Shown: positions 35,101-45,289, counted from the stretch's first letter. The stretch is DNA of 64,000 nt from ChocPot-Mid sp043804925 (GCA_043804925.1 JAZDIP010000023.1:62001-126000), one strand, 5' to 3'. Notes: generated from the sequence alone by a model not told the origin. A program made the numbers and translations.

Positions 35101-35160
35101 TCCTTCGATATGCTCAGTATGACGTGAAAAGTGAATAATGATTCCTGCATTAGCAGGAAT
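35101..35160. repeat. Dispersed repeat plus ATTCCTGC palindrome
   Basis: 35101-35124, read on minus, is the GTCATACTGAGC..TCGAAGGA repeat seen at 688, 3461 and 23753. ATTCCTGC-ATTA-GCAGGAAT (35141-35160) is a perfect palindrome without a T-run, so it is more like a REP-type repeat than a terminator. Confidence 0.6.
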
Positions 35161-35266
35161 GCAGTTATAGAACATAGAAGATAGAAATTACAAATAGATT
35201 CCCATTTGTTCAGGAAAAATCGTGTGTAAGGCAAACATAAACATTACAAACTATGAACTTTATAAA

Positions 35267-36223
35267 CTAAATCCAGTGGAGATGTTCCAAATCAACATTT
35301 CCACCTGAAAGAATTATACCAATACGTTTTCCTTTTATATCAATTTTTCCACCCAACAATATTCCTAAAGCAGTGGCTGAAGAATGCTCAACTATTATTT
35401 TCATTCTTTCCCAAATCAGTTTCATGGCTTTGCTTGTGTCTTTGTCGGCAAGTGTAACTATAGCATCAACATTTTGGGAGATTATTTTGAAGGTTCTATC
35501 ACTTAGTGATGTTAGCAATCCGTCACAAATAGTATTAGGATTGACGGATGGAATTATTTTCCCTGCAATTAAGGAACGATATGCATCATCGGCTCCTTCA
35601 GGTTCCGCTGCCACAACCTTTGTTCCGGCTGAAAGTGATTTCACAGAAATTGAAGAGCCGCTTAAAAGTCCTCCCCCTCCTACCGGTGTAATTACATAAT
35701 CTAAATTCGGAATTTCTTCTACTAACTCTTTTGCAGAAGTTCCAGCACCGGCAATCACATTATAATTATCATAAGGATGAATAAATGTAGCTTGTTTTTG
35801 TGCAATTACTTTTTTCAAGGTTGATTCCCTTGCTTGTAAAGTAGGTTCACAAAAAACTACTTCGGCACCGTAACCTTTTACAGCATCAATCTTAACTTTT
35901 GTTGAATTATCCGGCATTACAATTGTAGCAGGAATTCCCTTGATTTTTGATGCCAATGCAAGTGCTTGTGCGTGATTTCCCGATGAATGGGTGGCTACAC
36001 CTCTTCTTGCTTCGTCCTCTGACAATGAAAAAACTGCATTTACAGCACCCCTGAATTTGAATGCACCGACTTTCTGGAAGTTTTCGCATTTGAAGAATAT
36101 TTCGGCTCCAATGATTTCATTAATACTCTGACTCGTTAATACAGGAGTTCTTTTTGCATAAGGTTTAATCCTTTCGACAGCATCGAAAATATCTTCGATT
36201 GTAGGGATTTTTATTTCATTCAT
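35267..36223 (-). CDS. Threonine dehydratase / serine racemase-like PLP enzyme
   Basis: 318 residues, fold-type II PLP enzyme without a C-terminal ACT regulatory domain. The cofactor lysine lies in GAFKFRGA (about residue 53). SGNHAQALA is the substrate loop, GGGGLLSG binds the cofactor phosphate, and SGGN is near the end. This short form covers catabolic threonine dehydratase, serine racemase and threo-3-hydroxyaspartate ammonia-lyase, which cannot be told apart here. Reaction: deamination of L-threonine or L-serine, or racemisation of serine, in the cytoplasm. Nine-bp-phased repeat text occurs at the stop codon. Confidence 0.9.
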   Translation of the reverse strand: MNEIKIPTIEDIFDAVERIKPYAKRTPVLTSQSINEIIGAEIFFKCENFQKVGAFKFRGAVNAVFSLSEDEARRGVATHSSGNHAQALALASKIKGIPATIVMPDNSTKVKIDAVKGYGAEVVFCEPTLQARESTLKKVIAQKQATFIHPYDNYNVIAGAGTSAKELVEEIPNLDYVITPVGGGGLLSGSSISVKSLSAGTKVVAAEPEGADDAYRSLIAGKIIPSVNPNTICDGLLTSLSDRTFKIISQNVDAIVTLADKDTSKAMKLIWERMKIIVEHSSATALGILLGGKIDIKGKRIGIILSGGNVDLEHLHWI

Positions 36224-36271
36224 TATTTATTACCTGTTTGTAAAGTGTCCATCCATTCATTAATAAAAACA

Positions 36272-37516
36272 TCATTGCTTGCCGGTTATTTTGTCAATTC
36301 TTTTTTTTAACAATTCGGCTCTGTCTGTCTTTCCTTTATTTTCAAAAAGTACAATTAATTTTATAAGTGTTTCGTAATGGTATGGTTCAAGATAAAGAGC
36401 TTTGTGATAAAAATCTTCAGCTTGTATCAAGTCATTTTGTTGTTCGTAAATATACCCTAAAAAGTAATATAAATCAGGATTCTGATTACCCTTTTTTAAA
36501 AGTCTTAAACAAGATGACATGGCATTATCAAATGAACCTATAGATATCAATTGTCTAATTTCTTGAATTGATTTTGTTTCGTTTAATTCTAAAAATGTTT
36601 TTTCATTAACGTTGTTTTTCGCAACTTCAATGTTTTTATTTATCCGAAAAATGTTCGGCAAAAACTTAACTTTCCGTTTTGTCTTTTTTTCAGATTGTAA
36701 ATACTTTTCTTCAACTTTGTTTTCTCTTTTTTTCTTTATGAAGCTTGAACCTCCATATTCTGATTTCTGAAATTGAACCAGGTTAATAAATTGAACTTCG
36801 TTATCTGTTGTTATCAAAATACCGGTGTCAGACATAACCGATGATATATTGTTCAATAATTTTCGAATCGCATCTTCGGTTAAAGTATTGAAAATATTCT
36901 TTGCAAAAATTATATCGTACTGCTTTCTTCCGGTAAAAAAATTTTGTTCAATAAAATTTACTTTGTGAAAAACGACTAAGTGAGCTATCTTTGGATTCAA
37001 AATAAATAAATCTTCTGCTTGTTGAAAGTATTTTTCTAATAATCCAATATCCATCTCATGTATTGATGAAGCACTATAGACTGCCTGTTTGGCAAACTCA
37101 ATAGCTGTTGCAGAAATATCAATGCCATCAATAATAAAATTATTAGGATTAAGTCCGGAAGCTAATAATAAAATTGCTATCGAATACGGCTCTTCACCTG
37201 TTGAACAGCCAATTGACAGTACTCTTAATTTATCGTATTCATCTTTCGGTGTTAAAGAATGTAAATATTTATTGAAAAGTTCATAAACATCAGGATTGCG
37301 AAGGAACCATGTTTCCGAATTAAGTTTGTTTTCGGTAAAAGCCATTAGCATATTTGGTTTGGATTTCAAAATTTTCAATAAACTTTCATAGCTATCCAGT
37401 TCATTATTTTGAAGGAAGTTATCTGCTTTGGAATCAAATTCTGAAAAATCCATAGAATTGGGATTGATTCCAACCTGTGATTTTAATATTTCTTTTATTT
37501 CCTCAAATGTTGTCAT
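36272..37516 (-). CDS. CheR-type methyltransferase with C-terminal TPR
   Basis: 414 residues from the ATG at 37516, which begins the CheR N-terminal helical domain; the frame is open to 37561. LNSETWFLRNPDVYE (about residue 60) corresponds to the CheR TxNETxFFRD segment. VLSIGCSTGEEPYSIA at about 100-115 is the SAM-binding motif. FAKNIFNTL corresponds to the CRNVLIYF motif. A basic linker (KRKVKFLPNIFRINKN) leads to two TPRs (DLYYFLGYIYEQQNDLIQAEDFYHKAL). The layout resembles WspC-like methyltransferases of chemosensory systems. No receptor, CheB or kinase gene is in the window, so the target is unknown. Confidence 0.85.
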   Translation of the reverse strand: MTTFEEIKEILKSQVGINPNSMDFSEFDSKADNFLQNNELDSYESLLKILKSKPNMLMAFTENKLNSETWFLRNPDVYELFNKYLHSLTPKDEYDKLRVLSIGCSTGEEPYSIAILLLASGLNPNNFIIDGIDISATAIEFAKQAVYSASSIHEMDIGLLEKYFQQAEDLFILNPKIAHLVVFHKVNFIEQNFFTGRKQYDIIFAKNIFNTLTEDAIRKLLNNISSVMSDTGILITTDNEVQFINLVQFQKSEYGGSSFIKKKRENKVEEKYLQSEKKTKRKVKFLPNIFRINKNIEVAKNNVNEKTFLELNETKSIQEIRQLISIGSFDNAMSSCLRLLKKGNQNPDLYYFLGYIYEQQNDLIQAEDFYHKALYLEPYHYETLIKLIVLFENKGKTDRAELLKKRIDKITGKQ

Positions 37517-37587
37517 TCCGGACAAACTTTTACCTGATATTATAGTCCAACATATCTGCAAAGATAAGAAATAAGAAGATTTTATAA

Positions 37588-37625
37588 ATAAAAAAAGCAG
37601 GGACTACAAAAAAATAATCCCTGCT
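37588..37625 (-). terminator. Rho-independent terminator of adk
   Basis: On minus: AGCAGGGA, 14-base loop, TCCCTGCT, then TTTTTTATTT. It lies 20 bp after the adk stop. Confidence 0.88.
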
Positions 37626-37644
37626 ACAATTTTGTTTAACAAAA

Positions 37645-38298
37645 TCAAATCTTATCTAATACTGATTTGATTCTTGCATAAATATCTTTAATATCGCCTA
37701 AGCCGTCAATTTTTGAAGTCATATTCTTTTTATCGTAATAATCAATTAACGGAAAAGTTTGGGCTTCATATACTTTCAATCTGTTAATAATCGGACCCTC
37801 CTTGTCGTCGTCACGCTGATACAATTCTCCTCCGCATGGTTCATCACAAATGCCGACTTTCATAGGTTTCTTGTAAATTAAATGATAAGATTTGCCGCAA
37901 GTCCTGCAAATCCTCCTTGCAGTCAGACGCTTTACTAATTCTTCGTTTGGAACCTCGAGTACAAGAACTGTATTGAGTTTTTGACCCATCCCGGATAGTA
38001 GTTTATCTAATGATTCAGCTTGATTAACTGTCCTCGGGAAACCATCGAGAATGTATCCTCTTGATAGTTCGGGTTTCTTAAGTTCTTCTTTAATCATGTC
38101 AATTATAAGTTGGTCGGGAACTAATTCACCTGCATCCATATACTTTTGTGCTTTTTTCCCAAGTTCGGTTCCTGCCTTGCGGTTTGCTCTCAATATATCA
38201 CCGGTAGAGAGTTGGACGACTCCAAAATCTTTGCAAATACTTTCTGATTGTGTTCCCTTACCTGCTCCGGGAGGTCCTAAAAAAATAAGTTTCATCAT
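37645..38298 (-). CDS. adk: Adenylate kinase
   Basis: 217 residues, the length of long-form bacterial adenylate kinases. The P-loop is GPPGAGKGTQ at about 8-17. LSTGDILR and DGFPRT are the AMP-binding motifs. The LID contains four cysteines (CRTCG and CDEPCGG), so it binds zinc. It catalyses ATP + AMP to 2 ADP in the cytoplasm. Two adjacent ATG codons are possible (38298 and 38295); AAGGTG just upstream favours the second slightly. It has its own terminator at 37588-37625. Confidence 0.96.
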   Translation of the reverse strand: MMKLIFLGPPGAGKGTQSESICKDFGVVQLSTGDILRANRKAGTELGKKAQKYMDAGELVPDQLIIDMIKEELKKPELSRGYILDGFPRTVNQAESLDKLLSGMGQKLNTVLVLEVPNEELVKRLTARRICRTCGKSYHLIYKKPMKVGICDEPCGGELYQRDDDKEGPIINRLKVYEAQTFPLIDYYDKKNMTSKIDGLGDIKDIYARIKSVLDKI

Positions 38299-38444
38299 TC
38301 ACCTTTTTGTTTATCAAAAATTAAATTAATTATAATTTATTTAAGTTAATTAATATATTTAACCAATTAAAATAATATTTAATATCTGTATTCAAATGGT
38401 TGAGTATCTTAGCTATTATAAATCAATTTTTTCAACATTGTGGA

Positions 38445-39266
38445 TTACATGGCAAAACCACTGAAAATTTGCGAAACGGTTGACAAATAATAAAGAATAA
38501 GATTGCCAAGTATCCATACGGAATAAGTTAATATTAAATATTTCCGAATATTATCGGAATTAAACATTTTGGCATACGATATACCAAGAACAGCATAAAA
38601 CCAAATCAAAAACGGGTCGGCTTTTCTCAATAAAAAACCCGGGAAAGTCATCCACTCAACATCGAAAAAATTTGCCAAACTAAAACCTATGTAAAATTTA
38701 TCGAATGCAAGAGACAGTATAATTGTAACAATTGTTTGCAATATTAAGATATAGTAACTAAGCCCGTATGCAGTTAATGTGCCGTTAAAACCTCCATCTC
38801 CTTTCATTAGATATTTAATAAAAAGAAAGAATAAACCGTTAACCAAAAAGAAAGCCAAAAAAGTATAAATAGCTACACCTATTACCTGGAAAATCAGTTG
38901 GAAGCTGCCTCCCATTTGCATTTGTGACATTATTTTTTCTTTTTGCTCATCAGCTTCCTGCTGTGTTAACTTTCCTTTATCAACTTGCTCCTGATAGCTT
39001 TTCTCGATAGCTTCCATACTTTTATTTTCCATTTCAGCTTTTAATGCAGGATTAGAGTAATACAGAAAAGAAGCCAGTCCCGAAATAATTATAAAAATGA
39101 TAATGGGAATTAACCAATTTGCCGCTTTAGGTGGATGTTTAGATACGGATTCCATTGTTATTACAGGTGAAGTTATCACCCCAATTATTTTATCTGAAAA
39201 GCTAAGCTCTTCCGGTGAATTATCTATGGAACCGGTATCATTGTTAAAGTTAATTTCGTCAGGCAT
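38445..39266 (-). CDS. Yip1-family integral membrane protein
   Basis: 273 residues from the ATG at 39266. GGAGGA 5-10 bases upstream decides this start over the TTG at 39278. Residues 1-60 are cytoplasmic (FSDKIIGVITSPVITMESVSKHPP, the usual Yip1 entry). Five helices follow, at about 58-76, 130-155, 172-195, 218-238 and 245-268. A charged Lys/Glu/Gln-rich loop lies between the first two. Function is unknown for bacterial Yip1 proteins. The lipoprotein gene lies 43 bp upstream on the same strand. Confidence 0.78.
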   Translation of the reverse strand: MPDEINFNNDTGSIDNSPEELSFSDKIIGVITSPVITMESVSKHPPKAANWLIPIIIFIIISGLASFLYYSNPALKAEMENKSMEAIEKSYQEQVDKGKLTQQEADEQKEKIMSQMQMGGSFQLIFQVIGVAIYTFLAFFLVNGLFFLFIKYLMKGDGGFNGTLTAYGLSYYILILQTIVTIILSLAFDKFYIGFSLANFFDVEWMTFPGFLLRKADPFLIWFYAVLGISYAKMFNSDNIRKYLILTYSVWILGNLILYYLSTVSQIFSGFAM

Positions 39267-39309
39267 ATCTTCCTCCAAAATAATGATTGAATTTTAAGTT
39301 ATATTTAAT

Positions 39310-39645
39310 TTACTCTTTGTTTTTTTCTATATTTCTAAATTTATCCTGGTACTCTATTAATTCACGCTGAGTGGTTTCTCTTAACGAATCCAAAATCTCT
39401 TGGAATATTTTAGGATTTTTTCGGGCTAAATCAAAATATTCCTCCTTAAAAGATTCTTCGTTATAACCGAATTCTTTATATATTTTCTCTACTTCTTTGT
39501 TTGATTTTAATAGGTCATTTTGATAAATCTCTCTTGCAACTAATATTTTCTTGTAGGCAGCGGAAAATTTATCATAATCGTCCCGTATTAAATCACAGGA
39601 AAACAGCATCAGCAAAACAATATTTATTATAATTATTTTTTTCAT
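39310..39645 (-). CDS. Small lipoprotein of unknown function
   Basis: 111 residues. The lipobox is LFSC (Cys about 17). The mature part is a charged helix-rich chain (KFSAAYKKILVAREIYQND, SLRETTQRELIEYQDKFRN), similar in size and character to the small DUF4296-type lipoproteins, though I cannot assign it firmly. It is probably co-transcribed with the Yip1 gene downstream. Confidence 0.68.
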   Translation of the reverse strand: MKKIIIINIVLLMLFSCDLIRDDYDKFSAAYKKILVAREIYQNDLLKSNKEVEKIYKEFGYNEESFKEEYFDLARKNPKIFQEILDSLRETTQRELIEYQDKFRNIEKNKE

Positions 39646-39688
39646 TACCGTTTATTTATTTCCAAAAATTATATTCCTAAAATACAAT

Positions 39689-39725
39689 AAAAAAGCCGAA
39701 GTACAAAACGTACTCCGGCTTTTTT
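39689..39725 (-). terminator. Rho-independent terminator
   Basis: AAAAAGCCG..GTAC-AAAAC-GTAC..CGGCTTTTTT. The T-run on minus ends the 1370-residue T9SS gene 18 bp upstream. The A-run allows it to work on plus as well. Confidence 0.88.
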
Positions 39726-39742
39726 AAAATCAAGGTAATAAA

Positions 39743-42700
39743 TTACCTGACAACTACCATTTTGTTTGTTAATGAATAGTTGTTTGATGTCAATGTATAA
39801 TAATAAACACCTGATGATAATTTTAAGCTTGAAGCATTAATATTAATATCATGCCATCCAAAGCTAACTGTTTTGTCAACCAAAACTGCAACTTCCTGAC
39901 CATAGACATCAGTAATCGCTAAACGTACATAAGTAGTCTGTGGTACTAAGAATCTAATCTTGGAATTATCGGCAAACGGATTAGGTGTGTTATTCGATAA
40001 TGCAAAACCACCATTTGTAATGTCGGTAACATCTACGATTCCACCCGGAGTAACAGTAACAGTTACAGGATTGGTAGCAACTGTTCCGCAGATATTTGTA
40101 ACATTGCAAATATAGATACCGCCGTCAATAGATATTGAAGCCGATGTTACCGAATAAGTAGCTTCGGTAGCTCCTGTGATTTCAACATCATCTTTCAACC
40201 ACTGATATGTCAATGGTGCTTCACCGGTTGCTGTTACGAATAATGTAAACGGATTACCTTCGGCAACTGTTTGGTCAACAGGTTGCGTAGTAATTGCAAC
40301 TGCATCGAGAACAGACAATGTTGCCGGTAAAGATGTTTTTGATTTACCGCCGGGAACAACTGTTACTACACAGTCATAAACTCCCGCATCGGTTGCATCA
40401 ACTCCGGTTATTGTCAATTCATCCATAGTTGCACCATCAATTGTAATACCGTCTTTACGCCACTGATATTCTAAAGTTGCATCGGGATCTGTAGATGCAG
40501 TTATTTCAAATGTGTGGTCGGTGCCATTACATACGGAAGCGTCTGCAGGGTCTTCGTTAATAAATACCTGAGGGAATAATTTAACGAATGCCGGAGCGGA
40601 TGTAAGTGTGTTACATGCACCCTTCAATACGGCAAATACACCATCTTGCAGAGGACCATCAAGTAATTCCTGGTCAATATTTCTTACTGTTAGAATTGTT
40701 GAACCTGCACCGGTAAAATGACCGTCAACACTTAAATCATTTATAACAGAGTCTCTGTTAGCATTGTTAAAGAACCACTGGACTTCCGGTTGATATAATG
40801 GGTCATCTATACCTTCGTCGGCAACAATGTGTGCTTCAACTTCAAGTATTGCAATTCCCCCAACGTCAACTCTGGCGTCTTCTGGTTCTCTTGTTACTTC
40901 AGCGTCGCTCAATGCATTAACCAAAATACTTTCAGTCCATTTAGGTTCGGCTCCGCTACCTCTAACAAAGCAACTATAAGTTCCTTCCATGTCATAATTT
41001 AGACCCGGTTCTGTACCGGCAAATGGAAGACTGTCGAGATAAATTGATGCTTTTTCAGCCCAATCGTCTGTTGGATTAACATAATATTCAGTTAAACTCT
41101 TGCCGTCTTTGAACCATTCGTATCTTGCCTGGACACCTCTGGTTACAAAAGCTGTAGTTCCAAAAAAGTGTCCTGTCGAGCCAACACAGTCCATAATTCC
41201 AACCGGTTGATTTGTAATAAACACTTCAGGAACAATATTTTCCGAACCCATAAAGTATGAATACCTTATCTGTCCCAAATAGTCTGTCTGTTGGATTTCA
41301 TCATTCAGCATCGGGTCACCAAAATCTATTGGGTCATCAAATACCAAGACTTCATCAAATGTATTTAATCCAAGATTGAATTGGCTAAAATCAACGAAAT
41401 CAATTTCAATGCTCGAGGAATTTGCATCCTTGCCGCTTGCTGCTTGCCATTCTGCTAAATCAGCGGCAGCAACTCCGCTCCAACGTCCTAATTCTATCGG
41501 TGCAGATAAATCTTTGGTCCAATAGTTATTTTCGTCAATAGTATTGCCCAAAGCAGAATTTGCTACAATTGCCGGACCTAATCCCTCGTTTTGAACTAAG
41601 TTTCTGCGAATTGTACCTGTTCCGCCTTGAATCAATAAAGCAGGCACTGTTGTTGATTGATTTGCTATGGAATTGTAATAAACGCCCATAGAACTATTAT
41701 TCATGTACATGCTATATGCAGAAATAGCACCAAGTTGGCTGTTAGCAATATAGCCGCCGGTATTTGTTGCAGTAAATCCATAAACAGCAGCACCTGCGGA
41801 AACGACATCAATATCATTGTAACTTGCTCTAACAATTGAATTGGATAGAGAAACGCCATTATTATTAACAGCAGCAGTCGGTATACCTGATGCACCATTT
41901 GTTATCTGGTTTCTTACGAGATATACGGGAGAAGTAGTACCTGAACCGTTAATAGTTACACAATTAGTCGCTACTCCGCCTCCATCGGTTACTGTGATTT
42001 TATTATTTTGAATTCTTAAATCAGGAATATTCACGGCATATATACCGTGTATATTTGAAATAGCTGCTGTCATAACCGATTTTTCAATCAAAGTCTGTCC
42101 CGTAAAGTTAGCCGGGTCGGTATTTGTTACATAAATAACAGCATCTGATGTTGAAGTTCCGGCAAATCCGTTAAATTGATTTCTCGTAATTTCAGTTCCA
42201 TTAGTTGAGCTAATACCAAATTGAGTGTTCGTTCCTGTAAACTTGTTTGTATCAACTTTCACTGAATTTTCAGTGCATGGCATTCCGTTCGGTGTTCCGT
42301 ACAACTGAATGGATTTCCAGGAATTATCAGAAAATGTATTGTATGAAATATCGAGTTTTCTTGGGCATGTTCCCGACTCATTTATTCCTATTGCACCATT
42401 CCTGAATTCATTGTTCTGAACTGTTATATCATAACAGTTACTTAGATTTAATGATGTGAAGTTATTATTACGTGCTGAACCAACCTTGTTCTCAAAAATA
42501 TTATTTTCTACCGTAACATTATTGCAATTTGCAAGGTCAATAATACCTGCGTTTGTAACACCGGAAGATGTGTTAAAAGTAAATCCTTTGATTGTGGTAT
42601 TGTTGACATCAATCATACTCATTAAATAAGGTTGCAATACAGTTGGCGTATATTGAATAACTACATCAGCAGGGTCATCAGACATGGACCTTATTCCAAC

Positions 42701-43855
42701 TGAATTATCGCCTGTTGAAGGATAGGTGCCAATAATTATTGGACCATCATATACGGCTGGTCCGGGATTAGCTGTAGGGAATACAAATTCCAATACACCG
42801 TCACCGATAATACCGGCAGCAGATAAGTAATCAGTACCTTCAGTAATGGTAGCAAATGTACTTGATGAACCGCCGTATGCTCCGATATAATAAATACCGG
42901 GAGATAAGGCAGGAGCAACGTATTTGGTAATGCATCTGTCATTCCCCGGGACCCAATCATTTTCCCCATTAGGAAATTCCGTGAAGGCATCAATCGAATA
43001 TTCCCTTAATTCGTTGAAAGGATAAGTTCCAACAACCACATCTGCTGTTTGTCCTTGGTTAAGGTTTCCTGTCCAGGAATAAGTGTTTGATGACTCTGTA
43101 CCTAAACCTTCGTCTATTCTCCAAACTATTCGGCAGGATTCTAACGGAGCCATGTCGTCGTAATTGGTTATTCTGACTGCAATATTTTGTGTTCCCTGAG
43201 TTATAGCCCCTGAAGGTTGCACTATGCTGAGTGCTCCGGCATCAGGTTCTGCTTTCTTCGGTACATAAAAGTCAAGACATGCACGGTCACCGTAACCTGG
43301 ATTCATTGTACCGGTATAAACCGGGTCCTGGTTAGAATAACCATAGTCAGTTACATAATAGTAGTAGCAGTTAACAAGTATCATTCTGAATACTTTACCT
43401 TCTGCTAAAGACGGCACTGTAAAAGTTGTAGTCAAATTGGAGTTATAACCGGTTCCCCAATAGTACCACCATACTCTTTCACCTGCATCTGCATAAGAAT
43501 GATTTCCGTTAAAATCTATCCAGCAGCCAACCTTACCACCGTAAGAACATGAAGTACCCTGGTAGCAGTTTGCATTAGTCTGTATAGTATAAGTTTTACC
43601 GCTTTCAAGTTCAATCGCATTTGATTGTACAGGGTCGGCAGTTCTGTCTCTCTGTGCACAATAGGTTACGGTATTGCTGTATTTTTGAACAGCTCCGTCT
43701 AAAATACGAAGTGTCTGGCAGGTCATACAACCATAACCATGAGTTGGAAGCGGCGGGTATGTCGCATTAGCTACCTCAGTTAAAACCGAAGTGCTAAGAA
43801 ATAAAGCAAATGCTATAAAAGCAAGCTTCATTCTAAAAAGTTTTTTTAATGTCAT
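39743..43855 (-). CDS. T9SS-sorted GEVED / parallel beta-helix / Ig-like protein
   Basis: 1370 residues from the ATG at 43855. AAGGAGGA at 43869-43862 fixes this start; the frame extends to 43903. A signal peptide spans about 1-32. Residues ~50-210 form a GEVED-like domain (GCWIDFNGNHSYADAGERVW). A CARDB-like domain follows (AGALSIVQPSGAITQGTQ). A right-handed beta-helix of short repeats (TVENNIFENKVGS, VQNNEFRNGA) covers ~430-780. Three Ig-like domains lie at ~950-1280 (LTYQWLKDDVEITGATEATY). The C-terminus is a T9SS sorting domain ending KMVVVR. It should be a large surface protein. The terminator at 39689-39725 follows it. Confidence 0.88.
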   Translation of the reverse strand: MTLKKLFRMKLAFIAFALFLSTSVLTEVANATYPPLPTHGYGCMTCQTLRILDGAVQKYSNTVTYCAQRDRTADPVQSNAIELESGKTYTIQTNANCYQGTSCSYGGKVGCWIDFNGNHSYADAGERVWWYYWGTGYNSNLTTTFTVPSLAEGKVFRMILVNCYYYYVTDYGYSNQDPVYTGTMNPGYGDRACLDFYVPKKAEPDAGALSIVQPSGAITQGTQNIAVRITNYDDMAPLESCRIVWRIDEGLGTESSNTYSWTGNLNQGQTADVVVGTYPFNELREYSIDAFTEFPNGENDWVPGNDRCITKYVAPALSPGIYYIGAYGGSSSTFATITEGTDYLSAAGIIGDGVLEFVFPTANPGPAVYDGPIIIGTYPSTGDNSVGIRSMSDDPADVVIQYTPTVLQPYLMSMIDVNNTTIKGFTFNTSSGVTNAGIIDLANCNNVTVENNIFENKVGSARNNNFTSLNLSNCYDITVQNNEFRNGAIGINESGTCPRKLDISYNTFSDNSWKSIQLYGTPNGMPCTENSVKVDTNKFTGTNTQFGISSTNGTEITRNQFNGFAGTSTSDAVIYVTNTDPANFTGQTLIEKSVMTAAISNIHGIYAVNIPDLRIQNNKITVTDGGGVATNCVTINGSGTTSPVYLVRNQITNGASGIPTAAVNNNGVSLSNSIVRASYNDIDVVSAGAAVYGFTATNTGGYIANSQLGAISAYSMYMNNSSMGVYYNSIANQSTTVPALLIQGGTGTIRRNLVQNEGLGPAIVANSALGNTIDENNYWTKDLSAPIELGRWSGVAAADLAEWQAASGKDANSSSIEIDFVDFSQFNLGLNTFDEVLVFDDPIDFGDPMLNDEIQQTDYLGQIRYSYFMGSENIVPEVFITNQPVGIMDCVGSTGHFFGTTAFVTRGVQARYEWFKDGKSLTEYYVNPTDDWAEKASIYLDSLPFAGTEPGLNYDMEGTYSCFVRGSGAEPKWTESILVNALSDAEVTREPEDARVDVGGIAILEVEAHIVADEGIDDPLYQPEVQWFFNNANRDSVINDLSVDGHFTGAGSTILTVRNIDQELLDGPLQDGVFAVLKGACNTLTSAPAFVKLFPQVFINEDPADASVCNGTDHTFEITASTDPDATLEYQWRKDGITIDGATMDELTITGVDATDAGVYDCVVTVVPGGKSKTSLPATLSVLDAVAITTQPVDQTVAEGNPFTLFVTATGEAPLTYQWLKDDVEITGATEATYSVTSASISIDGGIYICNVTNICGTVATNPVTVTVTPGGIVDVTDITNGGFALSNNTPNPFADNSKIRFLVPQTTYVRLAITDVYGQEVAVLVDKTVSFGWHDININASSLKLSSGVYYYTLTSNNYSLTNKMVVVR

Positions 43856-44231
43856 AAAAAATCCTCCTTGTTTTGTTAATAATATTTTGATTAAATCAAT
43901 CACAATTTCTTTTTTTCAACTTCTATTTTTCTGAATTTCTGATTTTCTACTTTTCTAATTTCTAAATCCGCATCATTACAAAATATAAAACTATAAAATA
44001 ATATATATAAATGCAAATTATATTTTTTATACATTGTTTTTACAATTTTGCACTTAAAAATCATATATATTAACACACAATTTCAATAATAATCTCATTT
44101 TATTTTAAATTTTTAATATGAAGTTAGCAAATCTTTATAATTAAAGGAATTAGCGATAATTAAAAATTATTCATATTTATTGCTCATCCGGATGAAATTA
44201 GCATACTTGATTTAAAAAGACAGAATATCTT
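43856..44231. other. A+T-rich spacer upstream of the GEVED gene
   Basis: Part of a 498-bp gene-free region. Apart from the ribosome site at 43862-43869 and TTTCTGA/TTTCTAC-like text near 43915-43965, I see no hairpin, ORF or RNA gene. It must hold the promoter of the GEVED gene. Confidence 0.55.
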
Positions 44232-44356
44232 TTTTCTACTTTCTATTTTCTACTTTTCTACTTTCTATTTTCTACTTTTCTACTTTCTATTTTCTACTTT
44301 CTACTTTCTATATTCTACTTTCTATATTCTATTTTCTATTTTCTATTTTCTACTCA
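44232..44356. repeat. Long TAGAAAA heptad array at the end of mlaD
   Basis: Read on minus, about 17 words of TAGAAAA, TAGAAAG or TAGAATA, with two or three one-base slips, follow the TGA stop of mlaD. This is the longest TAG-type array in the window. Confidence 0.88.
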
Positions 44357-45289
44357 CGGTCTTGTTCCAAGCCGGGTATTTATGTTTATACCATGTTCCT
44401 TTATGAGTAATAAAAATTCATGTAGTGTATTGAAAGTAGAGTCCATTCGTTCGGCAAATTTTTTATCGTAAACAAGTTTACCGGCAACTCCACCGGATTT
44501 TTTTATATCCTTGGAAAATTCGTTGAGTTCGTTAATTAAATTGTTAGTATTGGCAATTGCTGCATCGGCATTTTTCATCAGATTTCGCGTTTCATCAACG
44601 GTCAAATCAAGCTTTCCGATAAGGTTCTCAGCTTTCGGTTCGTATTTGTTAATTGCAGATTTTAGTTCGGCGGACACTATTTTAAGGTTTGTTATAGCTA
44701 ACTCGAGATTGGTAATATTTTTATTCACAAAATTATTGAGCGATTCGCTCATTTCGCTTGTGTTTGCCAAAGTGTTTTCGATTCTTTTATCGGTTATTAT
44801 TTCGGAAGCGGCTGTTGCTATTGTATCCAACCTTTTAATTAAAATTTTGGCATCATTGCTCATTTCGCCGACTAAGGATATCATATCGCCTATATCGGGA
44901 CTTGTAATACCTGAAATTTCATTATTCGGATTAAACCGGTTAACGGAATTTCCGGGATAAATATCAATCTTTTTACCACCGGTTATTTCTAAAATTCCCA
45001 AACGTGCCGAAACATTTTCTTTGAAATCATTTATTTCGTCAATTTCAGCAATAATCAGTACACTTCCGTTGTCGGGCTTGACGTTGAGAACTTTACCTCG
45101 TTTAACACCATTGATGAATACCGGAGCAGTTTGCTCAATACCGGAAGAATTTGGAAATCTTATTTTGATTTTAACCACATCAACAGAAACACTAAACTCA
45201 TTTCCGATTGTTATTCCTAAAATAAATAGTATAATGGCTACAAGGGTAACCAATCCAACCTTAATTTCTTTTGATTTCGATGTATTCAT
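44354..45289 (-). CDS. mlaD: MlaD-like MCE-domain protein
   Basis: 311 residues. One N-terminal membrane helix at about 11-30 anchors it in the inner membrane. The MCE domain is at about 35-115 (VKIRFPNSSGIEQTAPVFINGVKRGKVLNV, LGILEITGGKKIDIYPG). The remaining ~190 residues are helical, with several amphipathic segments, longer than in E. coli MlaD (about 180 residues in total). It probably forms a hexamer carrying phospholipids between the membranes. Its likely ATPase partner is at 15766-16542. No mlaE gene is nearby. The stop codon lies in a heptad array. Confidence 0.85.
   Translation of the reverse strand: MNTSKSKEIKVGLVTLVAIILFILGITIGNEFSVSVDVVKIKIRFPNSSGIEQTAPVFINGVKRGKVLNVKPDNGSVLIIAEIDEINDFKENVSARLGILEITGGKKIDIYPGNSVNRFNPNNEISGITSPDIGDMISLVGEMSNDAKILIKRLDTIATAASEIITDKRIENTLANTSEMSESLNNFVNKNITNLELAITNLKIVSAELKSAINKYEPKAENLIGKLDLTVDETRNLMKNADAAIANTNNLINELNEFSKDIKKSGGVAGKLVYDKKFAERMDSTFNTLHEFLLLIKEHGININTRLGTRP

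Noticed and set aside
35141..35160. Terminator after the dual-OmpA gene
   Set aside because: The palindrome is perfect but lacks a T-run on either side.
44511..44960. 149-codon plus ORF opposite mlaD
   Set aside because: It is the antisense shadow of a clear MCE-domain gene.
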